In this document: piece by piece, positions 19,225 to 29,817 of the stretch | Layout: each line of letters starts with the position of its first letter | Numbering within the stretch: the stretch's first letter is position 1 | Assembly: GCA_977017575.1 (NCBI GenBank) | Contig: CDRNVI010000167.1 | Coordinates: forward strand, 62,001 to 126,000 | Source of the DNA: Paramoeba atlantica | Taxonomy: Eukaryota; Discosea | Direction of reading: 5' to 3' | Length of the DNA: 64,000 nt | The notes under the pieces: generated by a model | What the model saw: the letters and a program-made list of their open reading frames with translations, nothing else | Database searches by the model: none | Told to the model about the DNA's origin: nothing | Translations under genes and position numbers: made by a program

Positions 19225-19710
19225 TTTTATTAGGGGTTATTTCCTCTTTCTTTTTTCTCACTTCATTGTAGATTGTGCCAATGCATGTTCCAAAACTTTC
19301 ATCATAATCAACAGATGCAACTGAACCACCCTGAAGTTAACAAGAAATTCCACCTTCTCCAATCTTTCCAACAATTCCATTTGCAGTAAAAGAAACAACC
19401 ATCTTTTCTTTTGATTTTAGCTCTTGTATGGTGCCCACATCACAAATACTAATTTACTCCTTTCACGTGTGATCAGAAGGAGAGATATATTTTTGATGTG
19501 AGTCAATCCATATGCACATTTGTCTCTTGGGAGATGAGTTGTGAATTCAGTCCATTTTCTGTTCGTCCATCCACCACATCCCCACTTTTTGATAAATCAT
19601 GATAATTCAGTTCGACATTTTCCATGTTGTTGATCAAGAAGATACACCCCTTTTGACTTCCCAAATTTGACAGACTGAGCAATAGAGAGGATACATTCAT
19701 CAGAAAATTG
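19225..19710 (-). pseudogene. ADF-homology domain (coactosin-like) gene remnant
   Basis: From an ATG near 19,707 the minus strand reads MASVVQFSDECILSIAQSV, then GVYLLDQQHGKCRTEL, a TGA, GCGGWTNRKWTEFTTHLPRD, KCAYGLTHI, and ERSKLVFVMWAP; after a frameshift, ELKSKEKMVVSFTANGIVG. The order GGW-x-E/F...D-K-C-A-Y-G-L...S-K-L-V-F-V-x-W-A-P then K-S-K fits the actin-depolymerising-factor homology fold, closest to coactosin, which binds F-actin. One TGA and at least one frameshift break it, unless tiny introns are missed. Length (about 150 codons) suits the family. Assigned from remembered family motifs only. Confidence 0.5.
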
Positions 19711-20409
19711 AACCACAGAAGCCATAGTAGTTGTATTTATTGATCAATCACACAAGAAGGGATTACTTTGTTTTGTTTTGGTTTGGTTGTTTTTGATTGT
19801 TTTTGATTGGTTTTTGTTTTTTGTGTTTTGAGTTTTTGTTTTGAGTTTTTTTTTGTGTGTGTGTGTTGGGTCAAGTCAAGGAGGGGGACGAAGAAACCTG
19901 TGTTTTTTGGAAAAAGTTGGCTCAGTTCAGTGAAGTGTCTATTGGTGCGTTGGGGCAAAGCCAAATAATAATAATCCAATTGCATTGAGGACCGCTCAAA
20001 ATTGCTGTCTGAGAATCACTCAACTTGATCCTCTTCTTTTTCATCACACACGAATTTGCTCAGAATCCAGAACAACAGGATGCACATCCCAAGTTTTACA
20101 CATTTGAGACACAGAAAGGAGATTCATCTTGCATTGAGTGTTTCTCATTTTTCGAAGACAACTCTCCACAACCAACCCCTCACTTCGAAAAAAAAACCAA
20201 ACCCGCCCAAACCAAACCCGCCCAAACCAAACCCCAATCAATGCTTTCACTGAACAAAAAAAAAGTCAAAAAAAAAAAGGAAAATTTTGTGAGAATTGAA
20301 CCACCCCTCCCCAAAACCACCCTCCTTTTTTTCCAGTCTAAGTTTTGTTTTTTGTGGTGGTGTCTTTTTGGTGATTTTGTTTTTTGTTTGTTTGTGGGAT
20401 TGTTCTGTT
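19711..20409. other. No gene; short 15-bp tandem repeat
   Basis: Mostly T/G-rich then ordinary sequence. CCAAACCCGCCCAAA is repeated about 2.6 times at 20,197-20,235. An inverted B-box-like GAATTGAACC lies near 20,294. Confidence 0.5.
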
Positions 20410-20810
20410 CAAGCTCAAAGATTTTCAAAGCCTCTGAAGGAACATCCAGGATGTGTATGGAACTTTCAACTGTAGTTCTCAAGTGTTCTATCTCAATGAT
20501 GAGTGTGATGTGTTGTCTTTGTGAAACGTGACCAAGACTTGGAGAAGATGCTTTATTTCTCCTCCCAAAAAAGAGCAAACAAGATGGTGACAGCAGTGAA
20601 GAGTCATCAGGAGATCGAAAATCGAGTGAATGATGATGAAGAGAAAGTGGGTGATGAGAAGAATACTGATGATGTTGATTCAGTTTCTGAGAACTCCAAG
20701 AAAAGCCTCAAAGGAACAACAGAAGAAGAGAGAGAAGAAGATTGAAATGCTCAGGAAAAGTGTGATGAGAAACTGGCAGATCATATTGATGTTCTTGAGA
20801 GTAACACACA
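20410..20810 (+). pseudogene. PB1/coiled-coil gene, copy 2
   Basis: Plus-strand relative of the gene at 3,503-4,460, in opposite orientation. DFQSL-TGA-RNIQDVYG and VFYLNDECDV, then VKRDQDLEKMLYF, HQEIENRVNDDEEKVGDE and DEKLADHIDVLES follow the order of copy 1, but at least two frameshifts and a TGA at the same codon as in copy 1 separate them. The shared TGA suggests duplication after that codon changed, or loss of the same CpG twice. Confidence 0.6.
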
Positions 20811-21131
20811 ACCTCCCCCCCTCCCCTGCACACACCACAAAAGTCTCTATCTTTTTGTTGGTTCTTTTTCTTTTTTTCTTTTTCTTCTTTTCTTTTTCTC
20901 TTTCTCTTTTTCTTTTTTTTCTTTTTCTTTTTCTTTTCTTTTTTCTTTTTTCTTTTTTTTTCTCCTTTTTTTTCTCCTTTTTTTTCTCCCTCTTTTCTTT
21001 TTCTCTTTTTCTTTTTCTTTCTTTTTTCTCCTTTTCCTCTTTCTTTTTTCTTTTTTTTTCTCTTTTCTTTTTCTTTCTTTTCATTTTCTTTTTTTTTTTT
21101 CTTTTTCTGTTAGTTAGGTGACAATTTTTGA
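20811..21131. repeat. Pyrimidine microsatellite
   Basis: TTTTTCTTTTTC units at 20,860-21,110 directly after the PB1 remnant, on that gene's coding strand, as with the LRR introns. Confidence 0.75.
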
Positions 21132-21175
21132 GTTTTATGAACAAATTAAAAGTTTTTTTGATTTGTTCAAACAAC
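21132..21175 (+). repeat. Interspersed palindrome family 2, copy 2
   Basis: TGAACAAATTAAAAG...TTTGATTTGTTCAAACAAC, same as 12,673-12,716 (minus) and 21,870-21,912. Confidence 0.65.
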
Positions 21176-21869
21176 TTTTTTTCTTCTTATGATACAATTC
21201 TTGCTGAGAGACTTGAGACCACACATCCAAGGTTCTTTTTTCCCTTGCTTGATCTGCTTTCAATCAGAGGTTTTTCCTTCTCTTCCTCTTGTTTCTTTCT
21301 TATCTTTCTCCTTTTTCTCCCTTTTTTACTTTCCCTTTTTCTTTTTTATCTCTTTTGTTTTCCCCCCTCTTTTCCTCCTTTCTCTTTTTCCTCTTCCTTC
21401 CTTCCCTCCTTTCTTTCCCCTTTGTTTTTTTTAAAATTCATTGACTTTCCTTTTGAATGAAGGGAGCTTCTTTATTTTGTGTTTTGTTGTTCCTGGAGTA
21501 TTGTGCATTGTTTGTGGGGGGGGAATTGTTGTTTGTTGTTTTGTTGTTTGTTATTTGTTATTTGTTGGCAGTTGTTTATAGGTGGTTGTTTCTTGGGTGG
21601 ATATTTGGGTTATGGTTATTTGGTTTTGTTGAATACCTGTGGTGGAGGGAGGGGTTTTGGTGTTTTGTTGTGATGATGATGTTTTTTTTTGTTTTTTGTT
21701 TTTTTTAATCAAAAAAACTAACTTTTTTTCTTTTCTTTTCTTTTAAAAGGGATAATTGCTTTCCTCTTTGTATAATATTTCCACTTTGTACTTGGCTTTT
21801 AATAATTTATTTGTGATTAACATTCAAGATCAAGAAAGGCAAAACAAATTGAAAAGATTGTAAAGAGTG
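21176..21869. other. Pyrimidine tract then T/G-rich sequence, no gene
   Basis: 21,240-21,430 is CTTTTC-rich; 21,450-21,720 is TTGTTTG-rich with no supported coding potential. Confidence 0.5.
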
Positions 21870-21912
21870 TTATAAACAAGTTAAAAAGTTCTTTTGATTT
21901 GTTCAAACAACC
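21870..21912 (+). repeat. Interspersed palindrome family 2, copy 3
   Basis: ATAAACAAGTTAAAAAGTTC and TTTTGATTTGTTCAAACAAC, slightly diverged; followed by CTTTGATGTTATAAGAGG. Confidence 0.6.
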
Positions 21913-22392
21913 CTTTTCTCTTTGATGTTATAAGAGGATTAAACCTGGTGGACCCTTGAGAATTTCAATTATTTCTTCAATTATTTTATGACTCACCCCA
22001 GTTCAATGTTGGGAACCTTTGATTTGGCATTCCTTTGTCTTCTGAGAAAGAAGAGCTTCAAGAGAAATGGAACCTGACTCAGATGGTTAAGCTGTGAGAC
22101 TATCAGCTTACTAGGGTTCTTTTTTCTTTTTTCTTTATCATTAGATTTTTTTTGTTTGTTTCCATTTTATTTCCCCTATTTCCTTTATCTTACTCTTCTG
22201 ATCTTTTCTTTTTGCCTCCTTTTTCTCATTTTTTTTGACCAGAGAACTCTTTTTTTTTGTTGAAACAATCAACTTATTGGATAACCATAAAAAGAACTTT
22301 CATTCTTGAATGGATGAAGAAGTGTTATTTTGGTTCTTTTCCTATCAGTGGTGATCCAAGCAATGCTCAAATGACCTCAAGGAAGAAAACTT
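21913..22392. other. No gene assigned; tRNA-like stretch
   Basis: Ordinary to T-rich sequence. 22,070-22,118 (GACTCAGATGGTTAAG ... AGGGTTC) resembles the A box and start of the B box of a tRNA but lacks an acceptor stem, so I do not call a tRNA. Confidence 0.4.
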
Positions 22393-22436
22393 ATACTCTT
22401 TGGGTATGAATTTTCAAATTAGCACCCAGAGAGTAT
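22393..22436. repeat. Interspersed palindrome family 1, copy 3
   Basis: ATACTCTTTGGGTAT...CACCCAGAGAGTAT around GAATTTTCAAATTAG. The loop AATTTTC-AAATTAG is conserved in all three copies although the arms differ, with partly compensating changes. Confidence 0.75.
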
Positions 22437-22679
22437 GAAAATCCTAGGTTCATTTTGGTAACCCTGGTGACTTTGGTTTGTTATTTTTCAAATAATGTCT
22501 TCTATTTTTGTCTTCTCTTCTTTGGAGGAGGATTGAAAGACTTCTTTTTTGAACCTAGGAGAGTAAGGAGAAGGGCAAGAACCATCTATTCACCTGACGG
22601 GTTCAATTCCCACATATTGAATTTTTTCATTTTTCTTCATCTTTTTGTTCCAATTTTCTTCAATCCCTTCTGTTTGAGT

Positions 22680-22770
22680 GTTTTTTTTTGTCTTGATGAT
22701 GAGTGTGATAGTGTCTTTGTGAAACATGACCAAGACTTGGGAGATGCAAAAAGGATTGAAAGGAAACAAA
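22680..22770 (+). pseudogene. PB1 domain fragment, copy 3
   Basis: FFCLDDECDSVFVKHDQDLGDAK is the OPCA segment only (about 23 codons), then Lys/Gln low-complexity. The remainder of the gene is gone. Upstream 22,560-22,612 ends in a B-box-like GGGTTCAATTCCC, as near the other PB1 copies. Confidence 0.55.
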
Positions 22771-23959
22771 AAAAACAAAAAAAACAAAGGATAAAAAAAA
22801 TTGTGAAACCCCAAAATCTTTTTTTTGTGGCTAAAAAAAGAGTGTTGCACCTTCCCCACTCTAGTTTTCTGTTTTTGTTCTTGCCATCATCTCTTTTCTT
22901 TTCTCCTTACTTCTCTTTTTTTCTCCCTTCTTTTCTCCCTTTTTTTTCTTCCCTTTTTTTTCTTTCTTTTTGTTTCTTTTCCTTTCTCTTTTTCCTTTTC
23001 TCTTTTTTTCTCTTCTTTCATAGGTCACTGTGATCATGATTGGGTTAAATATGTTGCTTCAAGTTGTGGTTTCTTTTTCTTTCTTTTTTTTCTTTCTTTT
23101 TCTTTCTTTTTTTTCTTTCTTTTTTTTTCTTTCTTTTTTTGTTTTCTTTCTTTTTTTCTTTTTTTCTTTTTCCTTTTCCTGTTTTTTTGTGCTTTCTTTT
23201 TCTTATTTCTTCTTTTCTTTGGTGGGTTACTTCTCTTTTTTGTTACCAGAGAGCCAGAGGGTTGATGGAGAATCTGAGAGTTAGGTTTTTTTTGTTTTCT
23301 TGAATGAAATTCAAAAAAAAAGATATCCCCCTCCAAAAGGGAACAAGAGTGAGGTGAGGGATTGAATAATTACTGATGTGAGTTTTTTGGACTGTTTTTT
23401 CTTGCTTGTGTTTGTTGGAACTTGTGTGATCTATTCTTTTTTTTCTTCAAAAAAGGTTTTTTTTGTTATGTTTGCTTTTATTATTATTTGGTTTTCTTTT
23501 GTTGGTTGGTTGAGATGTTGTTGGGAGAGTTGTTTAAAAGTTTGGATCCTCAACTTATCTTTGAGAGAGAATTACTGTTTGGGTTATTTTTATGGATTGT
23601 TGTTTCTTTCTTTATTCTAGGTTTTTTGGTTGTGTCACATATATTATTTAAAACTGTTTGGAATGATTTCACCCTGAAAGTGTTTGTTGGCAAAGAGTCT
23701 GTGTGAATGTTGCTGTTGTTGTTTTGTTTGATTCTCTCCAATAGTGTACTTTGTTTGGAATATTGTTGTTGTTATTTTGTTATTTTATTATTGTTGTTAT
23801 TTATTGTTGTTATGATTATTTTTTTCTCAGCCTGGCTCACTCTCTTGTCGATATTATTTTTTATTTTTATATCCATTTCCATTTCCTTTTTCCTTTTTGT
23901 TTTTATGTGACATCTTGTTTTTTTTTTGTTGTGAAGCTTTCTTGGATGAAGCAATCCTT
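22771..23959. other. Pyrimidine tract and T-rich sequence, no gene
   Basis: 22,895-23,230 is TTTCTTTC-rich; 23,380-23,950 is T/G-rich with frequent stops. Nothing recognised before the left LTR of element B. Confidence 0.5.
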
Positions 23960-24167
23960 TGTAGATTTTGTTTTATTTCTGAGGTTTCAAAGAAGTACAG
24001 TTGAGAAACTGGGAAATCAACAAGTGAGAGAGTAGAGAGGAGAAAACACAGTGACAGGATGTTGACAACAATGAACTGCAATCAGTTGAACTGAATTTAA
24101 CAAGGATTCAAATAAAGGTGTTATATATATTTATAATATTTCATATTTGGATATTTAATTATTTACA
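23960..24167 (-). repeat. 3' LTR of element B
   Basis: On the minus strand TGTAAATAATTAAATATCC ... AAAATCTACA, with TG/CA ends and a TATATATA stretch. Aligns with 29,166-29,379 throughout, apart from many transitions. Confidence 0.8.
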
Positions 24168-24177
24168 CCCCCCCTTG
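24168..24177 (-). promoter_or_regulatory. Polypurine tract of element B
   Basis: CAAGGGGGGG on the minus strand directly upstream of the 3' LTR, the expected primer for plus-strand DNA synthesis. Confidence 0.75.
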
Positions 24178-25330
24178 CAAGCAGAGTTTTGAGCGCAGCT
24201 TTGTCAGTTCTGAACAAAATTCAAAGTTCTTACAGGGAAAATCCACCCATTATTGATCAGTCTGCCCACCAATAACCTTTTTGAGGCTTCTTTGCCTTGA
24301 GGTAATCTTTCAACTCTTTTGTACCTCCCAGGTGTTCTTTCTCCCACCACTTATGTCATTTTCTTCCAGTAGGTGGTTGGATTTCCATACAATATTGTTG
24401 ATAACCATCAAATTCTCTTTCTGAGATAATTCTATATCTCAGACTTCTTCATCCATCTCCTGGTGGGAGTTCTTTCTCCTTTATCAGGTTTTGTTCCTTT
24501 TCAATTTCAACCCTTTCATATTAATTCACTTCCATGAACAGGTTGTGGAAGAATCCATCTTGTTTTGAGATTCCTTAATCGATATATTTGAGCTGAAACA
24601 ACCTCAGTTATCATATGGACATCACCTTGTGTCCTTGGATTGAATTTTTGGTTAAATTTCTTCCTTTTTTCATGATTTAGAAGAAGGACTCAGTCTCCAA
24701 CCGATAGAATTTGAGTTCTTTGATGAGCATTATAGTCATCAACTCTTTGTTCCTTGGAATCTCTTCATTTTTCATTTACCAGTTGAAAGATTTCTAACAT
24801 CTTATCCCTCACATTAGCCACATATTCATCTGAAGTAACCAATTTTGGGTTTGATGTTCCCAGTGTAACATTGATTGGATATGTTGGTATTCGACCAAAT
24901 TGTAACATGAAAGGTTTTTGTTTTGTTACAAAATGAACTTGGGTATTGTAAGCAAATTCCACCAATTGGAAGGAGCAAATCCCACAGTCCCTTTGATATT
25001 TCTGGACATAAAGCCCTCATCATGTTTTTAACAGGTGAATGAATTGTTCCCACTTTGCCATTTCCTTTGTGGTTATAGAGGGAGACCTTTGCATGGTGTG
25101 TTCCTCAGATTTGTGTCAATTCCACAAAGAGTTCTTTCTGGGCCCCTCCATCAGTCACTATTTCCGGTGGCATTGAATGGATTGTAACATATTTCAAGAG
25201 GCATTGTGCCATCTCTTTTGTGATGACAGCTTTCAGTGGAAATAATGAAAAGTACCCTGTGAAGGCATCCACAATTGATAAGATATGGGTATATGTATTA
25301 TTGAGACAATAATGTCACCTTGTTTCCAAT
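24178..25330 (-). pseudogene. Element B integrase (broken)
   Basis: Pieces in several minus-strand frames: a first Asp segment (VDAFTGYFSLFPLKAV), a second (PEIVTDGGAQKELF), then GNGKVGTIHSPVKNM where the catalytic Glu should lie, and VEFAYNTQVHF followed by TKQKPFMLQFGRIPTYP, the conserved tail of Ty3/gypsy integrase cores. Downstream VGDWVLLL-like and VHGSELI pieces match the GPY/F-like C-terminal module; a chromodomain-like remainder is possible (EREHLGGTKELKDYL). Frameshifts every 50-100 codons. Confidence 0.65.
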
Positions 25331-25960
25331 AATTTCTGAATGTCTTTACAAAACTCAGGTATTCTCTAATTAAGATCAAATTTCTCATTCTTTGACAAAA
25401 TTGATCCTTCATATTGCTCCAGTATTGTTCTTGGTCCTTTATGATCCATTGTTTTTCTGAATCATTCTGATTCTCAGATCCAGTGTGGCCAGCACCAGTA
25501 TCTGACAGTTTTGCTCCTTCTGGCTCCTTATTTATAAGAGGTTGTATTTCAGGCACTGTATGAACTCTGGTAGGTTCACCTGGTTGTGTACTTGACCTAA
25601 ATTCATCCTCACTTCCAGAGTCAGAAATGTCATTACACTCAGTCTTGCTGGGAATTGTCTGAAGCTAACCCATCACACTGCCCAGTGTCTTACATGAAGC
25701 TGACCCAACAGCTATCCCAGATAGTCATCCTTGAGAGAGTCCCCTGCTCCTTCCTTGAGCAGATTGGCCACCAAGCTGACCCATGCTTTCTGTGCACTGA
25801 CCCATTTTAGCCAATAACTCCTTTCCATCTCTGGTGGACTCATCTACCCTATGACAGGTTTTTGAGAGAGAACAGAGCTTCAATATTGCCATTTTTTGTT
25901 TGTTAAAATGTTGTTTTGTTTTCCACATTTTTAACTCCCAGTCTCTCCAGGACTTCTTAA
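25331..25960 (-). other. Element B spacer between RNase H and integrase
   Basis: A polar, low-conservation segment with frames of 60-100 codons (MGQLGGQSAQGRS; EQYWSNMKDQFCQRM). I recognise no domain. Chromovirus A also has an unusually long segment at this position. Confidence 0.4.
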
Positions 25961-27500
25961 TTGGAGTTTGAGCATCTTCCTCTTGATAGGATACATGATG
26001 TGCTCAACTGAGTGTATCAGGAATAACCAGTGTTTTCCCAGGTTGGTGTAGAATTTGACTTGCAACTGCTGCTATTTCCAGCAGCCACCCACAGATAAGT
26101 TTGCTTCTTGTTTGCTTACTGTGGAGTTGCACAGTTTGACTGTTGACTCTGGTGCTCACTAAAAATCACCACATCTCTTCCCATAATGAATTCCTTAAAC
26201 TTGTTAATTGCCCAGTAAGCCTCATAACATTCTTGTTCAGAATTTGTATATTTTTATTGTGTTTTGGCAAAGCCAGACTTGTGAAAGCGACTATTTTGTG
26301 CTTTTTTGGTATTCCTGACCTTTTTGGTGCTGGTTTATCAAGAGGATCATCAGGGTGTTGTGTCAGTATTGAATCATAACCATTTTTTGATGTGTCCACA
26401 TGAATATAGAATGTTTTTCTGAAATTTGGCATTGGTATTCTTGCAATTGTTTCCTTCATTTCCTGAAATTCATTATCTGCCTTCTTAACCCATTCAAATA
26501 ATGGTTGTAGCAGTAATTCTCGAAGGTGGTATGTTTTTTGAGAACAATTGTGGATGAATCTCCTACACCAACTAACCAATCCTAAGAGTGATTGTAATTC
26601 CTTTTGATTGGTTGGTTGTGGAAAATGTTTTATGGCCTTGACTTTCTTGTCATTAGCCAAAATTCCATCCTTTGTTGCTGTATATCCAAGTAATGTGAAA
26701 GATCTTTCACCACTTTACTCAGGTTAATTTGCAACTTATTTTCCTTTAATCTATCCAGCACTTTCTCTACTAGTGATTGAATATGTTTCTCAAAGGTTTT
26801 TGAGAAGATAACTATGTCATCAACATAATTAATACAGATATATATCATTGCAAGCCAGCAAGTATTGTATCTATAAAATGTTGCTGTGTTGCCAGAGCAT
26901 TTGTTAATCCAAATGGCATTGAATTCCATTCCCACAGCCTGAATTGTGAACAAAAGCCATTTTTCCCTTGTCCTCCTCTTGGATTGGGATTGACTAAAAT
27001 GCTGCAGTCATATCCAATGTTGAAAAGAATGAAGATTCACCCAGGTATAACAACACATCATTAATTTTTTTGGTATTAGATAACTCCATTTCTTAGTCCT
27101 TTCATTTAATTCTCTGTAATCCACACAGAATCAGACTTTTTCATTTGCTTTTTTGCCACTAACATGGTGAATTTGATGATTGGATGACTCTTCTCTTGGC
27201 CATCTCTTGGATTTGATTCTCTTCAATTGTCCTTTGTATAATAAGCTCATCTAAAAGGCTTTTGAGTTTCATCTTTAAGTTCAATTTTGAACTCTGTTGC
27301 ATCTGTATGCATGATTGGAGCATTGCTAAGTATGTCCCACATTTCTTTGTATTTTTCAAAGAGTTTACAGAGTTGAATCATTTGATCAAGATTGAGATCA
27401 CTAAGAGTGAGGTCAGTTTTCTTTGTGAACTCCTCATATTCCTCTGGAATCATCTTTTCATCTTCTTCCAGATTTTTCTGACCATCTCTCAACAGGATAT
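25961..27500 (-). pseudogene. Element B reverse transcriptase and RNase H (broken)
   Basis: Pre-RT DQMIQLCKLFEKYKEMWDIL (27,490-27,250); RT start degraded around 27,150; catalytic INYVDDIVIFSK at about 26,830-26,790; thumb/connection NQKELQSLLGLVSWCRRFI; RNase H start FYIHVDTSKNGYDSILTQ; RNase H end LHQPGKTLVIPDTLS-AHHV at about 26,050-26,010, matching the usual G-K-x-N-x-x-A-D-A-L-S-R. Several frameshifts and stops; dead. Confidence 0.75.
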
Positions 27501-29165
27501 TTGCTAAAGAACATTGATGCTATTTCTTCTGAGAATCCCCAACCTCCTTGATTGCACATGTGTTTTGCCATTCCATGGCAGTCCTCTTGAGGCTGTAGTT
27601 CTGGAGTGACCAATTTATCTTTATACATTCTTTCATCTGACTTCTTTTGGTGAAGTTTTACTGGTCTTTTATCAAGAGGTTTTGCAATGGTTTGTTCTGC
27701 ATTCTTTTCTGTAACATTAATGTGTTTTACAACATGTAGACCCTTTTTCAAGTGAGAATGAGGTATTTCCAACATTCATAATCTCAATTCAAGTAGTGTA
27801 GATATATTGTCTCACATGATCAAATCTCAGTTGTAGAGCTTTTTTTTTCTGTCTGACCTCAACTGCTAAGATTGATCTAGGATCCAATCTTGTTTGTGTA
27901 GTTATTTTTAATTCTCCAATCTCTCTGGGATTGGGAAGGAGTGAACTTCTTCAGTTGGCATTATTGATGATTTGTCAGCTAAGGAAATGTAATTTCCTTT
28001 GTAATGGTCTCCAAAGTTTGGGAATTGCTTTATTCAGGAATGTTCTTGCCACAACATCTATCCTGCAAGCCCTAGAATCACAAAGTGCTTGTGTAGTAAA
28101 TATCATTGACCATGCAAGGTATGTTGAACAGTTTATTATTTATTTGGTATATTTTAGGATTCAAGTCTCTTACTAGGTTGCCAATATGGATTGTGAAGCC
28201 ATTTTCACTCATCTTGACCACCATCTTGTCTTGTTGCCAAGTATTTTGAGTAAATTCCTTTTTACTCTTAAAAGAATTGACAAACCATTTGCTTTTTCTT
28301 TAAGTTCTTCAAGAGTTAATATCCCACATCCAAGGAGTTCACAAGTAAAGTATTTTCCAACTGAAATCCCCACATCCTCTCTTTCTTGGAACTCTTTTGT
28401 TCCAATTAACAAGACTCATATGTTTATATTTCCTTGCTGCAGCATCACCATATCTATCCACAGTGCTCATCCAGGGATGAAAGAAAACAGGTTATTGGTT
28501 CACTCCTCTTCAATTTTTCTTTGGTTCTTTAATACTCATCTGTTCCCCCCCTAACAGACACTTTATTTAGACCTTGGAAGATTGGATTTTTGAATTCTCA
28601 CATTGCTTCCTTCACATAGATTTCCTGAAAGGGAGTTTCTCTTATCTTCAAGAACAGGTGCAAATATTCTGTAGTTACCACCTGAAATTCTTGATTAGTA
28701 ACTTTTTTATCAGGTACTCAAAAAAGATCAAACTTCTGCTGTTCCATAAGGACAACTTTCTCACCAAAGAATCTATTAAGGGTACACAACAAATTCAAAG
28801 GTAATCCATCCAACTTTTGGCCTAATGACTTTCAATTGCCCTTGCAAACTTGATTTGTTTTCTGAACTCAAGTATGTTTGGTCAAATATCTTGTTTAATA
28901 CTCTTTTTTTAGATGCAAAATTGAGAAGCTTGGACTGGGTTTTGGAAATTCACATCTTTAATTACCAATTTCCAATGTTGTTTCTAAGATTTGTAATTTG
29001 ATTCTTTCATCTTTAAAAACTCCTTCTTTATTCACACCAACTCTTCATTTTGTACAACCAGGAAATGAATTGCCTTCACCAATTGTTCTGCTTGGAGTTT
29101 TCTCTAAGCAATTTCTCAAGATCAAATGCTTCTTCTATTGGTTATTCAAATTGAAGCATTACCAA
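27501..29165 (-). pseudogene. Element B gag/protease region (unrecognisable except a possible protease)
   Basis: ALCDSRACRIDVVARTF (about 28,095-28,045) has the spacing of a retropepsin A-L-x-D-S-G-A motif with Gly lost. Between 28,200 and 29,150 I could not identify Gag or a zinc knuckle. A/T content rises towards the right end. Confidence 0.4.
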
Positions 29166-29379
29166 GGTAGATTTTATTTTACTTCTAAGGTTTCAATAGT
29201 TTAAAGAAGTACAATTGAAAACTGGGAAAATCAAGAAGTGGAAAAGTGAAGAAAAGAAAATGTAGTAATAAGAATATTAATGATAATGAACTTTAATTAA
29301 TTGAATTGAATTCAACAAGAATTTAAATAAAGATGTTATATATATTTATAATATTTCATATTTGAATATTTTTTTAAAC
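29166..29379 (-). repeat. 5' LTR of element B (AT-decayed)
   Basis: Same sequence as 23,960-24,167, with more than twenty positions changed from G or C to A or T and only about three the other way, plus a 7-bp insertion. Confidence 0.8.
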
Positions 29380-29817
29380 TTAATTAAGATTTAAAGTTTG
29401 AATAAAAAACTTTTTTATATGATAAAATAATATTTTGAAAAGTTTTTAATTTAAAAAGTAGTGAAAAAGATATTAGTTTTAGATTTTATTTTGAAGAAGA
29501 AATATAAAAGATTAATACAAAAGAAATGATGTTAAAAGAGAAAAAATAAAAAAAAATTTAAACTAATCTCATTAACTTTCTTATTTTTTTGTTTTTTTAA
29601 AGATGAGTATGATAGTTTAGTTGTTCTTTTCTTCAATTTCTCATTTTTGAAGTCTCAAGTTCAATTCTTTTAATTTTTCAATTTTCCAATTTTCCAATTT
29701 TCCAATTTTCCAATTTTCCAATTTTCTAATTTTCCAATTTTCTAATTTTCCAATTTTCCAATTTTCCAATTTTCCAATTTTTCAGTTTTTTAGTTTTTTA
29801 GTTTTTTAGTTTTTTTT
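29380..29817. repeat. AT-rich spacer and 8-bp microsatellite
   Basis: 29,380-29,680 holds nothing recognisable. 29,683-29,785 is (AATTTTCC)n, then (AGTTTTTT)n leads into the satellite. Confidence 0.8.

Larger units (their letters stand above)
23960..29379 (-). mobile_element. Ty3/gypsy-type LTR retrotransposon B (degenerate)
   Basis: About 5.4 kb on the minus strand between two direct LTRs of about 210 bp. Order on the coding strand: 5' LTR (29,379-29,166), possible PBS TTGGTAATGCTTC directly after it, protease relic, reverse transcriptase, RNase H, linker, integrase, polypurine tract, 3' LTR (24,167-23,960). RT before integrase makes it Ty3/gypsy rather than copia. All coding parts carry stops and frameshifts. 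No gag domain recognised. Its right part is far richer in A/T than its left. Target duplications are not clear. Confidence 0.82.

Noticed and set aside
22066..22118. tRNA gene
   Set aside because: A-box-like and B-box-start-like sequences are present but the anticodon loop would be 8 nt and there is no acceptor stem.
22580..22612. tRNA 3' half with B box
   Set aside because: GGGTTCAATTCCC alone; no cloverleaf can be folded with its flanks.
28186..28554. Plus-strand gene inside element B
   Set aside because: It is the shadow of the minus-strand gag/protease region and has no recognisable motif.
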